Source of the DNA: Bacilli bacterium
GTDB taxonomy: Bacteria; Bacillota_I; Bacilli_A; RF39; UBA660
DNA length: 33,033 nucleotides
Assembly (NCBI GenBank): GCA_017550205.1
Contig: JAFZPS010000047.1
Location: forward strand, 1 to 33,033
Direction of reading: 5' to 3'
The notes below the pieces were generated by a model. The model ran no database searches and was not told the origin of the DNA. It was given only the letters and a program-made list of their open reading frames with translations. The position numbers and the translations under genes are program-made. Position 1 is the first letter of the stretch. Every line of letters starts with the position of its first letter. This document shows positions 1 to 8,051 of the stretch, piece after piece.

Positions 1-839
1 ATGGCGGACACAGTAGTAGCATCTTAGATAGAATAAAAAAGGGTTATTTATTCGCCTTTGACCAAGATAGTGAAGCAATTCGGCATAGTACCGATCGTCT
101 CTCTAAGATCGGTACTAACTTCACTATCATCAAAAGCAACTTTGTAAATATGAAAGAAGAACTAAAAAAACTTGGAATCGAAAAAGTAGATGGAATTCTA
201 TTTGATTTAGGAGTTAGTTCTCCTCAATTAGATGAAAAAGAAAGAGGTTTCTCCTTTCACGAAGATGCTCCATTGGATATGAGGATGGATAGAGAACAAA
301 AATTAACTGCTTATGATGTAGTTAATAATTATAGTAAAGAAGAACTAGCAAGAATCTTCTTAAAATATGGAGAAGATAAATTCTCAAATAACATTGCAAA
401 AAAGATCGTAGAGTATAGAACTACTAAGAAAATAGAAACAACTCTTGAATTAGTAGAAATAATAAAAACGGCTGTACCTATGAAATTTAGAATAGATAAA
501 CATCCTGCTCGTCAAATATTTCAAGCAATAAGAATTGAAGTAAATCATGAGTTAGATGTACTAGAACCTGCATTAAACCAAGCATTAGACTTATTAAATG
601 TAGGTGGAAGAGTATCAGTCATCACATTTCACTCTTTAGAAGATAGAATAGTTAAAAATATTTTTAGAGAGAAATGTAGTATAGATGAAAAATTAAAAGG
701 TCTTCCTAATATACCGGAAGAGTATCTACCAGATTTCAAATTGGTAGAAAATAAAGCGATAGTTCCAAGTGAGGAGGAACTAGAAAGAAATCCTCGCGCA
801 AGAAGTTCAAAATTAAGAGTAATAGAAAGAGTTAAATAG
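1..839 (+). CDS. rsmH: 16S rRNA m4C1402 methyltransferase RsmH, 5' end cut off
   Basis: RsmH (MraW) uses S-adenosylmethionine to methylate N4 of C1402 in 16S rRNA. The reading frame enters from outside the window: codons from base 3 read GGHSSSILDRI, the conserved SAM-binding GGHS motif, and run without a stop into the Met codon at 150. That Met is therefore internal, and only the first few dozen residues are missing. Further family motifs are the FAFDQD strand, DGILFDLGVSSPQLD, the GFSF and PLDMRMD stretch, HPARQIFQAIRIEVN, and the C-terminal ITFHSLEDR and NPRARSSKLR. The gene opens the conserved rsmH-ftsL-pbpB order of the dcw cluster and is 8 bases ahead of ftsL, so it is co-transcribed with it. 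Identification is secure; only the start is unseen. Confidence 0.97.
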   Translation, partial: GGHSSSILDRIKKGYLFAFDQDSEAIRHSTDRLSKIGTNFTIIKSNFVNMKEELKKLGIEKVDGILFDLGVSSPQLDEKERGFSFHEDAPLDMRMDREQKLTAYDVVNNYSKEELARIFLKYGEDKFSNNIAKKIVEYRTTKKIETTLELVEIIKTAVPMKFRIDKHPARQIFQAIRIEVNHELDVLEPALNQALDLLNVGGRVSVITFHSLEDRIVKNIFREKCSIDEKLKGLPNIPEEYLPDFKLVENKAIVPSEEELERNPRARSSKLRVIERVK

Positions 840-847
840 GTGAGATT

Positions 848-1147
848 ATGAAAAAGATGAGAAAACGTGTTAAAATATCAAAATTTGAAAGACTAATATA
901 TACATTAGCTGTATTTTTACTTGTCATAGCACCAGTATCTATCGTCTTTTCTAAAGCAACTCTTGCTAAAGTAAACTTTGATGTAGAAAAAGAAAAAAAG
1001 GAAATCGCAGTTCAAAAGAAGACTAATGAATCTATCGCAATGACAATTGATGAATTAGCATCACTTACAAAGATTCAACAAGTTGCAGAAGAACAAGGAT
1101 TGAGTTATAATAATAATAATATAAAATCAGTTAGTGAAGACAACTAA
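848..1147 (+). CDS. ftsL: FtsL-like cell division protein
   Basis: This is a 99-residue bitopic membrane protein. It has a basic cytoplasmic N-terminus, one membrane segment at about residues 16-36, and a short external helical region rich in Lys, Glu and Gln that could form a coiled coil. Size, topology and position between rsmH and a PbpB-type PBP match FtsL, which with DivIC/FtsB and DivIB/FtsQ activates septal peptidoglycan synthesis. FtsL sequences diverge strongly, so the call rests mainly on synteny and topology. A GGTGAG ribosome site precedes the ATG, and the gap to rsmH is 8 bases. The C-terminus ends in an Asn run followed by polar residues. Confidence 0.85.
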   Translation: MKKMRKRVKISKFERLIYTLAVFLLVIAPVSIVFSKATLAKVNFDVEKEKKEIAVQKKTNESIAMTIDELASLTKIQQVAEEQGLSYNNNNIKSVSEDN

Positions 1148-1164
1148 TACTGGGAGTGATACCT

Positions 1165-3306
1165 TTGAAAAATAAGAAGAGAAAAAATAATATTAAATAT
1201 TCTAAGATATTTATATTTATATCTCTTCTTTTATTTTGTCTAATGATTGGAAGAGTTATAGAATTAGGTATGAGTGAAGAAATAGATGGTATCAAAATAA
1301 AAGAATTAGCATCAAATAGAACTACTCGTACAGTTATAGAAGAAGCTAAAAGAGGAGCAATCTACTCAAGCAATGGTGATGTACTTGCCCAAAACGTATC
1401 TTCATATAAACTTATAGCATATTTAGATCCAAAAAGAACAACAAATGAGAAAAGACCACAACACGTAGTAAATAAAGAAGAAACAGCTGAAAAACTAGCT
1501 CCTATTTTAGGAATGGATAAGGAAGAAATCCTAGTATATTTAAGTAAAGAAAACTTATATCAAACAGAATTTGGTACTAAAGGTAAAGGATTAAATGAAC
1601 TTCAAAAGAAAGAAATAGAAGATTTAAATTTACCTGGTTTAGATTTTATAGAAAGCTTTAAAAGATATTATCCAAAGGGTAATTTTGCTTCATATGTATT
1701 AGGTTATACTAAGACAAATGATGAAGATTCTACTACAACAGGTGAAATGGGAATAGAAAAACAATATAATGATATATTAAAAGGTGAAAATGGATATACA
1801 ACATATCAAAAAGATTTAAAAGGTTATAAAATAGCAAACACACCTGAGATAAAAGTAGATGCTATACAAGGAAAAGATATTTATTTAACAATAGATGAAA
1901 ATATTCAATTCTTTGTAGAACAAGCTATCAATAATTCAAATAAATCATATGGATGGGAATGGTTTACTATAACTATAATGGATGCTAAGACAGGTGCTAT
2001 TCTAGCAACTTCTTCATCTCCTAGTTTTGATCCTAATAAAAGAGATATTTCTAATTATATGGATTTATTTTCACAAACTGCTTATGAACCAGGTTCTACT
2101 ATGAAAACATTTACTTATATGGCTGCAATGGAAAATGGTGTATATAATGGTGATGAAACTTATAAATCAGGAACATATAGGACATCAGATGGTACAGTTA
2201 TAGGTGACTGGGACCGTGGAGGTTGGGGAGTTATCACTTTTGATAGAGGTTATGCAATGAGTAGTAACGTAGGAGTTATAAATATCATTGATAGACATAT
2301 GAACAGTTTAATGCTTAGACAATACTTTAGACGTCTAGGATTTGGTAGAAAAACAGGTATTGAATTACCTAATGAAAGTAAAGGTAATCTAGAGTTTAAA
2401 TATGAAACAGAGGTATTTAATGCAGGATTTGGTCAAGGTATAACTACTACACCAGTTCAAAACGTAAAAGCCCTTACTCCTCTTACAAATGATGGAATGC
2501 TTCTAAAACCATATATAGTATCTAAAATAGTAGATTCAGAAACAGGAGAAGTAATATTAGAGAATTCTAGAGAAGAAATAGAACGTGTAGCTTCAACTGC
2601 CACAGTTCAAAAAATTATTAGCTTAATGGACGATTGTGTAAATGGTTATGGTAATACTGGTACAGGATATCGTATTGCAGGTGGAGAACTTGTTGGAAAA
2701 ACAGGAACAGCCCAAATAGCTGGTGAAAATGGAAGAGGTTATCTATCAGGTAGAGAAGATATCATTTCATCATTTTCTGGAATTTATCCTAAGAGTGATC
2801 CTCAAATAATTATATATGCTTCAGTAAAAAGACCTAGTGCTGGTAGTCAAAAACCAATTAGTAATGCTATCAAAGAAATAGTTGCAAATGCATCAAAATA
2901 CTATGGAAATAGTGACACAAAACAAACAGCATTAGAAATAAATGATTATGAAGTACCAAGTTTTAAAAATAAAAAAATAACTACAGTAAAACAAACACTA
3001 GAAACAAACAAAATTAATTATGAAATAATAGGAGAAGGAGATAAAGTAATTGAACAATCACCTAATCCTAAAGAAATAATAACTACAAATGATACAGTAT
3101 ATCTAATAACTAATAAAGATAAAAAAATACCTAATCTAATAGGTAAATCCTCTAAAATAGCAAAAGATATATTAACAAAATTAGGAGTTAAAGTTAATTT
3201 AGATGGTGTAGGTTATGTAACAGAACAATCAGTAGCAGCAAGTACTCCAATAACAGAAAACATGGAAATAACTTTAAAATTATCCCCTAAATTTAATGTA
3301 GAATAG
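1165..3306 (+). CDS. pbpB: Class B penicillin-binding protein, PbpB/FtsI type, two PASTA domains
   Basis: This is a septal peptidoglycan transpeptidase. After a basic N-terminus there is one membrane anchor (about residues 14-32), then the PBP dimerisation domain, then the transpeptidase domain. The catalytic motifs are STMK (S311 to K314), SSN (366-368) and KTG (512-514). Two PASTA repeats follow, from about residue 595 to the end. Two PASTA domains, about 715 residues and the place after ftsL match B. subtilis PBP2B. The frame is open to a GTG at 1156, but that codon overlaps the ribosome site GGGAGTGAT. The same GGAGTGAT sequence sits just ahead of other starts here (mraY, yneF), so TTG at 1165 is the better start (713 residues). 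It is co-transcribed with ftsL and ends 11 bases before the next gene. Confidence 0.95.
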   Translation: MKNKKRKNNIKYSKIFIFISLLLFCLMIGRVIELGMSEEIDGIKIKELASNRTTRTVIEEAKRGAIYSSNGDVLAQNVSSYKLIAYLDPKRTTNEKRPQHVVNKEETAEKLAPILGMDKEEILVYLSKENLYQTEFGTKGKGLNELQKKEIEDLNLPGLDFIESFKRYYPKGNFASYVLGYTKTNDEDSTTTGEMGIEKQYNDILKGENGYTTYQKDLKGYKIANTPEIKVDAIQGKDIYLTIDENIQFFVEQAINNSNKSYGWEWFTITIMDAKTGAILATSSSPSFDPNKRDISNYMDLFSQTAYEPGSTMKTFTYMAAMENGVYNGDETYKSGTYRTSDGTVIGDWDRGGWGVITFDRGYAMSSNVGVINIIDRHMNSLMLRQYFRRLGFGRKTGIELPNESKGNLEFKYETEVFNAGFGQGITTTPVQNVKALTPLTNDGMLLKPYIVSKIVDSETGEVILENSREEIERVASTATVQKIISLMDDCVNGYGNTGTGYRIAGGELVGKTGTAQIAGENGRGYLSGREDIISSFSGIYPKSDPQIIIYASVKRPSAGSQKPISNAIKEIVANASKYYGNSDTKQTALEINDYEVPSFKNKKITTVKQTLETNKINYEIIGEGDKVIEQSPNPKEIITTNDTVYLITNKDKKIPNLIGKSSKIAKDILTKLGVKVNLDGVGYVTEQSVAASTPITENMEITLKLSPKFNVE

Positions 3307-3317
3307 GAAGTGATAGT

Positions 3318-3839
3318 ATGAATAATAGAATTAATATTAGAAATAGTATAATAGTAATACTATGTGTAACAATAATTTTTATGTCTATAGGTTTTATTAT
3401 TATTTCAGTAAACTACACAAAGAATAAAAATAAGAACATTTCATACAATGTAGTATTTAATAATATAAAAAAAATATCATCAGTAAAAGGATCAAACATA
3501 GAACCAAAAGGAATAGTAAAAATAAGTGATGATTCTACAGAAATAGAAATGAGTATTACAATGAATTCAGTACATGATGAATTAGCCTATGTCACAACAA
3601 TAGAAAATAAAGGAACAGTACCAATAAAAATACTAGATATAATGGAAAGCCCTGACTATAAATTAGATAGTTTTAAAAAACTAATTAATCCTATCACAGT
3701 TACTTTATCAGATATAAAAGGCAAAGTCTTAGAACCAAAAGAAACAGTAGATTTAAAGATAGTATTCTATTATAATACAGGAAAAAGCGAACCAAAGAAT
3801 TTTGATTATAAAATAGGAATAATCACAAGATCAAAGTAA
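3318..3839 (+). CDS. Membrane-anchored exported protein, unknown
   Basis: I do not recognise this 173-residue protein. A hydrophobic helix at about residues 10-31 anchors it, leaving a roughly 140-residue external domain. That domain has alternating hydrophobic stretches, a central ENKGTVPIKI segment and a C-terminal KETVDLKIVFYY segment. This pattern is typical of an Ig-like beta-sandwich that describes a signed or stabilised strand pair, but that reading is inference. It starts 11 bases after pbpB with a GAAGTGAT ribosome site, so it belongs to the rsmH-ftsL-pbpB transcript. That position suggests a role in septum or envelope assembly. A hairpin and a new promoter follow it. Confidence 0.75.
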   Translation: MNNRINIRNSIIVILCVTIIFMSIGFIIISVNYTKNKNKNISYNVVFNNIKKISSVKGSNIEPKGIVKISDDSTEIEMSITMNSVHDELAYVTTIENKGTVPIKILDIMESPDYKLDSFKKLINPITVTLSDIKGKVLEPKETVDLKIVFYYNTGKSEPKNFDYKIGIITRSK

Positions 3840-3863
3840 AGAAAACTTTGTTCTTTTTCTTTT
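3832..3863 (+). terminator. Probable weak terminator after the rsmH operon
   Basis: A short CAAAG/CTTTG hairpin (3832-3836 with 3846-3850) overlaps the stop codon and is followed by a T-rich tract. An alternative pairing is AAAGAAAA with TTTTCTTT. The stem is weak, so read-through is likely. Confidence 0.45.
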
Positions 3864-3864
3864 A

Positions 3865-3893
3865 TTGACAAATATTTTCATTTTATCTATAAT
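3865..3893 (+). promoter_or_regulatory. Consensus housekeeping promoter for the 3915 gene
   Basis: A perfect TTGACA (3865-3870), 17-base spacer and TATAAT (3888-3893) form a sigma-A/sigma-70 consensus promoter. It is the strongest-looking one in the window. Start of transcription is expected near 3900, leaving a leader of only about 15 bases before the ATG at 3915. Confidence 0.9.
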
Positions 3894-3914
3894 CAATTTG
3901 TAAGGTGTGAAAAA

Positions 3915-5237
3915 ATGAAAAAAACAATTAAATTAATAATATTTATATTGATAATAGCCTCTATGCTTATATATATTGGAATTTGCTTAAATAATCTAGG
4001 AAAACCTAAATATGTATTTTCAAGAGGAATAGATTTTTGTAAGAATAAAATTGATAATTATACTAAAATATCTAATGATTTAGATCTAAAAGATAAGTTT
4101 AGTATAGATGGTAATATAGAATTTGATATAGATAGTGAGTATTATAAGAAAACAACTAATCCAGAAGAAAAAAAGACATATAATATGATTAATAATCTAA
4201 ATAATATGACTAATAGTTTTAAGATTCAAAAGAATCAATCTAAAAATATTGGTTATATTGAATTAAATGGATCTATTGATAAAGAAGAAATACTTAATGC
4301 AAAATACTTTATTAATGATTCAACTAAGTATTATTATGTAAAAAATACAGTAGATAACTATATAAATGATGGTAGTTGTAATTACTTTGAAAATATTAAT
4401 ACTGCTAATACGGAAAGAGATAATATAGAATACTTATATAATTTTGTAATTAATTCATTAAAAGATAATTTAAAAGAAGAATATTTTACTACAAAGATGG
4501 AAAATAATACTTCTATAGCTATTATTAGTATAGATAATAATAATATAAAAGATATCTTAAATGGTATATTAAAAGACTTAAAAAATGATGAAAAATCAAA
4601 GAAATTATTAAATAATATAAATAAGAATATATTAAAAACAAAAATAAGTGAAAAAGACAATTATTTAGAAAAAAATGAAAGTTATAAAATATACATCTAT
4701 ACTACAAAGATATTACATAAACCAATAAAATATAAAATAGAACATATTACTAAAGAAAATATTAAAACATATATATATGAAGGAAATGAAAATAAAGGTA
4801 ATCTATATTATTCAGTAAATGATAAACCAGTATATAATATTGCAATTGAATTTAAGAATGATGATATAAAGTCTAAAATAAAAAATTCATCTAATGAAGT
4901 AATAGGTGAGTTTAAACTAGAAAAGAATAATTATAATACAATTATAAATTATGCGATAACTGAAAATAATGAAAAATTAGATTTAATATATTCTTCTAAA
5001 TATACAAATGTTAAAGAAAATCAAAGCTATACTAATAAAAATAATTTATCATTTAAATATATAGTAAATAAAGAAATAAAACTAAGTGGAGAAATAACTG
5101 CTAATATAAAAGTAAGTAATAAATTTAGTATTTTAGTAGATACAAGTAATGCAAAATTAAAACTAAATATGACAGAAGAAGAAAAAACAGGTATAAAGAA
5201 TCTATATAATAATGTAAAAGATAGATTAGAAAGATAG
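3915..5237 (+). CDS. Large exported/anchored protein, unknown, Asn/Lys/Ile-rich
   Basis: I do not recognise this 440-residue protein. It begins with a basic tip and a hydrophobic segment (about residues 5-25), which is a signal anchor; no lipobox Cys is present in a convincing position. The remainder is a hydrophilic external region very rich in Asn, Lys, Ile and Tyr. Strand-like repeats such as NIGYIELNGSID and GEITANIKVS suggest a long beta-rich fold reminiscent of exported lipoprotein-like proteins, but I cannot name a family. It has its own consensus promoter (3865-3893) and a GGTGTGA ribosome site. It is followed after 7 bases by another anchored protein, with which it probably forms a two-gene unit ending at the 5746 terminator. 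Confidence 0.75.
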   Translation: MKKTIKLIIFILIIASMLIYIGICLNNLGKPKYVFSRGIDFCKNKIDNYTKISNDLDLKDKFSIDGNIEFDIDSEYYKKTTNPEEKKTYNMINNLNNMTNSFKIQKNQSKNIGYIELNGSIDKEEILNAKYFINDSTKYYYVKNTVDNYINDGSCNYFENINTANTERDNIEYLYNFVINSLKDNLKEEYFTTKMENNTSIAIISIDNNNIKDILNGILKDLKNDEKSKKLLNNINKNILKTKISEKDNYLEKNESYKIYIYTTKILHKPIKYKIEHITKENIKTYIYEGNENKGNLYYSVNDKPVYNIAIEFKNDDIKSKIKNSSNEVIGEFKLEKNNYNTIINYAITENNEKLDLIYSSKYTNVKENQSYTNKNNLSFKYIVNKEIKLSGEITANIKVSNKFSILVDTSNAKLKLNMTEEEKTGIKNLYNNVKDRLER

Positions 5238-5244
5238 GTATATC

Positions 5245-5745
5245 ATGAAGAAAAGAAAGAAAAAAGACGTAAAAGACTTATTAAAATCAGTTAAAACACT
5301 AACAGTAATATTTATATTATTATTAATATTTGTAATTTTTCTTGTAGTATTATGTGTTATAAAATATAAAGAATCAAAATCAAAAGAATTTGCAAATATG
5401 GTAATTCCAATATATGAAACAAATACAAATTATGAATTTAATATTAATGCTAAGATATTAAATGAAGTAGATGGTTATACATTTAAAATAGTTAATTATA
5501 GAAAAGATAAAATAAATGAAGAAGAAATACCATATCAAATAGAAATAAAGAATCCTACAAATTCAATAATTAAAGTAACAAAAGATGATAGTAAAAAAGA
5601 TTTAATGGATAATCAAAAAGAAACAATTCTTAAAAGAAATACATTAAAAAAAGATAAAAAAGAGAATATATATTATCATATAAAAATAGTAAAATCTAAC
5701 AATATAACAAGAGATGATTTAATATATATAAAAATAACAAATTAG
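5245..5745 (+). CDS. Small membrane-anchored exported protein, unknown
   Basis: This is a 166-residue protein with a very basic N-terminus (KKRKKKD), one membrane helix at about residues 17-41 and a roughly 125-residue external domain. It starts 7 bases after the preceding exported protein and ends at a strong terminator, so the two form one unit. Its layout (basic tip, one helix, compact external domain with IKNPTNSIIKV and KKENIYYHIKIV strands) resembles that of the 3318 gene. The two may be distant relatives; this is inference from topology only. I do not recognise a family. Confidence 0.7.
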   Translation: MKKRKKKDVKDLLKSVKTLTVIFILLLIFVIFLVVLCVIKYKESKSKEFANMVIPIYETNTNYEFNINAKILNEVDGYTFKIVNYRKDKINEEEIPYQIEIKNPTNSIIKVTKDDSKKDLMDNQKETILKRNTLKKDKKENIYYHIKIVKSNNITRDDLIYIKITN

Positions 5746-5768
5746 AAGGGCTATAAATAGCCTTTTTT
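5746..5768 (+). terminator. Rho-independent terminator
   Basis: The GGCTA/TAGCC stem with loop TAAA is extended by A-T pairs and followed by six T. It directly follows the stop codon of the 5245 gene and closes that unit. Confidence 0.9.
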
Positions 5769-5769
5769 C

Positions 5770-5798
5770 TTTACAATTATATTAAGAAATGGTAAAAT
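5770..5798 (+). promoter_or_regulatory. Promoter for the DUF1292 gene
   Basis: TTTACA (5770-5775), 17-base spacer and TAAAAT (5793-5798) lie immediately after the terminator and 29 bases before the next ATG. Confidence 0.75.
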
Positions 5799-5826
5799 TA
5801 ATTGTAGAAAAGAGTGGAGGGAACCT

Positions 5827-6105
5827 ATGGACTTTGATTTAGAAAATGACAAAATAACAATAGAAAAAGAAGGTAAAGAAGTCGATTGTGATATTTTATT
5901 TACATTTGACTGTGAAGATACAAAAAAATCATATGTAGGGTATTCTGATAATACAATAGCTGCAAATGGTAGAAAAACTATATATGTATCATCATATAAT
6001 CCACAAAATGAAGAAATAATATTAGAAGATATAAATGATCCAAAAGAATTAGATATGATACAAGAAGTATTAACAAAAATAGATAGTGAAGCTGCTGATG
6101 AGTAG
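5827..6105 (+). CDS. DUF1292 family protein (YrzB-like)
   Basis: This 92-residue acidic cytosolic protein has the DUF1292 look. It opens with a short acidic N-terminus, followed by KEVDCDILFTFDCEDTKKSYVGYSDN, then a strand ending IYVSSYNP and an acidic C-terminal helix (DPKELDMIQEVLTKI). In Bacillus the family member YrzB lies in the yrrL-yrzB region, and its molecular function is not established. Here it has its own promoter and a GTGGAGGG ribosome site, and precedes the coiled-coil protein at 6117 by 11 bases, so the two are co-transcribed. The family assignment is from pattern memory and fairly confident; no function is claimed. Confidence 0.8.
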   Translation: MDFDLENDKITIEKEGKEVDCDILFTFDCEDTKKSYVGYSDNTIAANGRKTIYVSSYNPQNEEIILEDINDPKELDMIQEVLTKIDSEAADE

Positions 6106-6116
6106 GAGGTATTAAT

Positions 6117-7958
6117 ATGGATGAAATGGAAGGTTTAATAAGGCAATTAGAAGAATTAAAAGCCCTAAGAGATAGATTACAATCAGTAGCAGATGCAAAA
6201 GAATTAGGACCAAAATCAGCAGATATAAGAGTATATTTAAAAGATGAATTAGATATAATAAGTAAAGATTTAAAAGATATAAAAGAAAAGTCAAAAGTAT
6301 CTGCTCAAGCATATGAAAAATATTCTAAAAAACTTCTAGAAGAAATAGATGAAGAACAACGTCTTGCAGAACAAACAGGTCTATTAAGTGAAGAAAGAAT
6401 ATACGAAGAAAGAGAAAAAAATGAACTAAAAAAATTAGAAATAAATGAAAAATCAATTGAGATAAAAAAGAATTATGATGCACAAATAAAATTTATCAAA
6501 TCATTAGAAAAAAAGAAAACAGAAATAGAAAATAGAATTAAAGAATCTGAAGCTCTAGGTTTAACATACAACGAGTATAAAGAAATATATGCTACATTAA
6601 AAAGTAGAAAGATTATGCACTCAGTCCTAGAAAAAAAAGGATTAAGTGAAATAATTGAAAAGAAAGCTTCTGAAAGAACAAAAGAAGAAGAAAAAATCTT
6701 AAAAGAAACAAAAAAAGAAATATTAAAAGAGATTAGTGATTTCAGAATAGAACATAGAGGAGAGTATGATGATCACTCAGTACTTGATATTATATGTGCA
6801 ATATATTCATTAGAGTCTATAAATCAAAGATATGTTAAAGTAGGAGAACCTAAAGAAGTAAAAATAACAGAACAAGAAAAACAAACTATAGAAGAAAAAG
6901 AAAAAGAAATTTTACCATATAGAATATTAAATGTTAATGAAAAAACAGTTAATAATACTAAAGAAGAACCAAAAGAAGAAGCACCAAAAGATATGGAAAA
7001 TGCTATGAGTAACGAAAAAGTTGATATAAATGAACTAGGCCCTGCAGAAGAAAAAGTAACAATATTTAAAGATAATGAAACTAATGACTACTATGTAAGA
7101 AAATATACTGTAGACAGATTTAAGTTAAAATCAGCAGATTTAGGTAATGAAATAAGAATCAATGGAAGTTTATGTTATAAGATCAGTGAAAATGATGTAA
7201 ACAGAATAAAAGAAAGAGCCAATAATAGTTTCTCACCATATATAGCTGATGTAAAAGAAGTAACAATAGAAAAAGAAGAAGAAATAAAACCAGAAGATAC
7301 AAAAGATGAGTTAATACCAGGAACTATTATAAAAAGACCAAGAGATAGAAAACCTGATGAAACAGATGAACAATATCAAGAATTCTTAGGAAAGTATTAT
7401 TCTAAAGTATTCCCAATAGAAGAAAAAGAAGATACAAAAGATGAGTTAATATCAGGAACTACTATAAAAAAACCAAGAGATAGAAAACCTGATGAAACAG
7501 ATGAACAATATCAAGAATTCTTAAGAGAGTATTATTCTAAAGTCTTCCCACCAGAAGAAAAAGAAAATACAAAAGAAGAAACAACTGAGCCAGAAAAAGA
7601 AACTGAGCCAGAAAAAATAACTGAACCAGAAAAAGTAACTGAGCCAGAAAAAGAAACTGAACCAGAAAAAATAACTGAGCCAGAAAAAGTAACTGAACCA
7701 AAATCAAATGATAATACAACATCAGATGATAATAAGAAGTATAAACCAACAAATATTAAGGCAAGTAAGAAATTTAAATTAGAATTACGTGAAGGAAGCA
7801 TATTATACAACATAGTTCATATAGCATCTAAAATATTCAAAGGAATTAAACGAGGAATTCGTAAGATTGTTAATGAACTAGAAGATATGTTAACACCTCC
7901 TATAGTGGTAGTACCTAAAAATCCATATGAATTAGATGAATGGAAAAAGAGTAGATAA
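6117..7958 (+). CDS. Coiled-coil protein with tandem 45-residue and TEPEK repeats
   Basis: I do not recognise this 613-residue charged cytosolic protein. Residues 1 to about 230 are heptad-rich, Glu/Lys-rich coiled coil. A short globular segment (about 300-380, with KVTIFKDNETNDYYVRKY) follows. Then two tandem copies of a 45-residue unit (7296-7565) contain RDRKPDETDEQYQEF, and seven TEPEK hexads follow (7584-7703). The C-terminal 80 residues are basic and partly amphipathic (IFKGIKRGIRKIV), which could contact membrane or nucleic acid. A GGAGG ribosome site precedes the ATG. No signal peptide or membrane helix is obvious. A structural or scaffolding role is possible but unproved. Confidence 0.8.
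   Translation: MDEMEGLIRQLEELKALRDRLQSVADAKELGPKSADIRVYLKDELDIISKDLKDIKEKSKVSAQAYEKYSKKLLEEIDEEQRLAEQTGLLSEERIYEEREKNELKKLEINEKSIEIKKNYDAQIKFIKSLEKKKTEIENRIKESEALGLTYNEYKEIYATLKSRKIMHSVLEKKGLSEIIEKKASERTKEEEKILKETKKEILKEISDFRIEHRGEYDDHSVLDIICAIYSLESINQRYVKVGEPKEVKITEQEKQTIEEKEKEILPYRILNVNEKTVNNTKEEPKEEAPKDMENAMSNEKVDINELGPAEEKVTIFKDNETNDYYVRKYTVDRFKLKSADLGNEIRINGSLCYKISENDVNRIKERANNSFSPYIADVKEVTIEKEEEIKPEDTKDELIPGTIIKRPRDRKPDETDEQYQEFLGKYYSKVFPIEEKEDTKDELISGTTIKKPRDRKPDETDEQYQEFLREYYSKVFPPEEKENTKEETTEPEKETEPEKITEPEKVTEPEKETEPEKITEPEKVTEPKSNDNTTSDDNKKYKPTNIKASKKFKLELREGSILYNIVHIASKIFKGIKRGIRKIVNELEDMLTPPIVVVPKNPYELDEWKKSR
7296..7565 (+). repeat. Tandem duplication of a 135-base unit
   Basis: Unit 1 (7296-7430) and unit 2 (7431-7565) are each 135 bases and differ at about eight positions. 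The next bases restart with a similar AATACAAAAGAAGAA, the trace of a third partial unit. Length is a multiple of three, so the frame is kept. The high identity indicates a recent duplication. Confidence 0.9.
7584..7703 (+). repeat. 18-base repeat array coding TEPEK(E/I/V), 7 copies
   Basis: Seven 18-base copies start at 7584, 7602, 7620, 7638, 7656, 7674 and 7692, the last truncated. The final residue of each unit runs E, I, V, E, I, V, so there is a 54-base higher-order period duplicated once. Such arrays change copy number readily by slippage. Confidence 0.92.
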
Positions 7959-7980
7959 ATTAAATTTTATCTACTTTTTC
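7950..7980 (+). terminator. Rho-independent terminator
   Basis: AGTAGATAAA (7950-7959) pairs with TTTATCTACT (7966-7975), then TTTTC follows. The stop codon of the coiled-coil gene lies in the stem. Flanking A and T runs make it potentially active in both directions. Confidence 0.85.
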
Positions 7981-8003
7981 TTTATAAATATAAATTATAC
8001 CAT

Positions 8004-8032
8004 TTGACTTTTTTATAAAGACAACATATAAT
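8004..8032 (+). promoter_or_regulatory. Promoter for the LysR-type gene
   Basis: TTGACT (8004-8009), 17-base spacer and TATAAT (8027-8032). The expected leader is only about 13 bases. No inverted TN11A operator is obvious around it. Confidence 0.85.
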
Positions 8033-8051
8033 AAATCACGAGGCGATAAAT

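Noticed and set aside
150..152. ATG as the start of rsmH
   Set aside because: The same frame is open upstream to the window edge and contains the conserved SAM-binding GGHS motif, so this Met is internal.
7584..7703. CRISPR array
   Set aside because: The 18-base repeats are contiguous without spacers and are in frame inside a coding region.
7532..7813. Minus-strand repeat ORFs (Ser/Phe/Leu-rich) opposite the TEPEK array
   Set aside because: They are antisense shadows of the in-frame repeats, with biased composition and no ribosome site.
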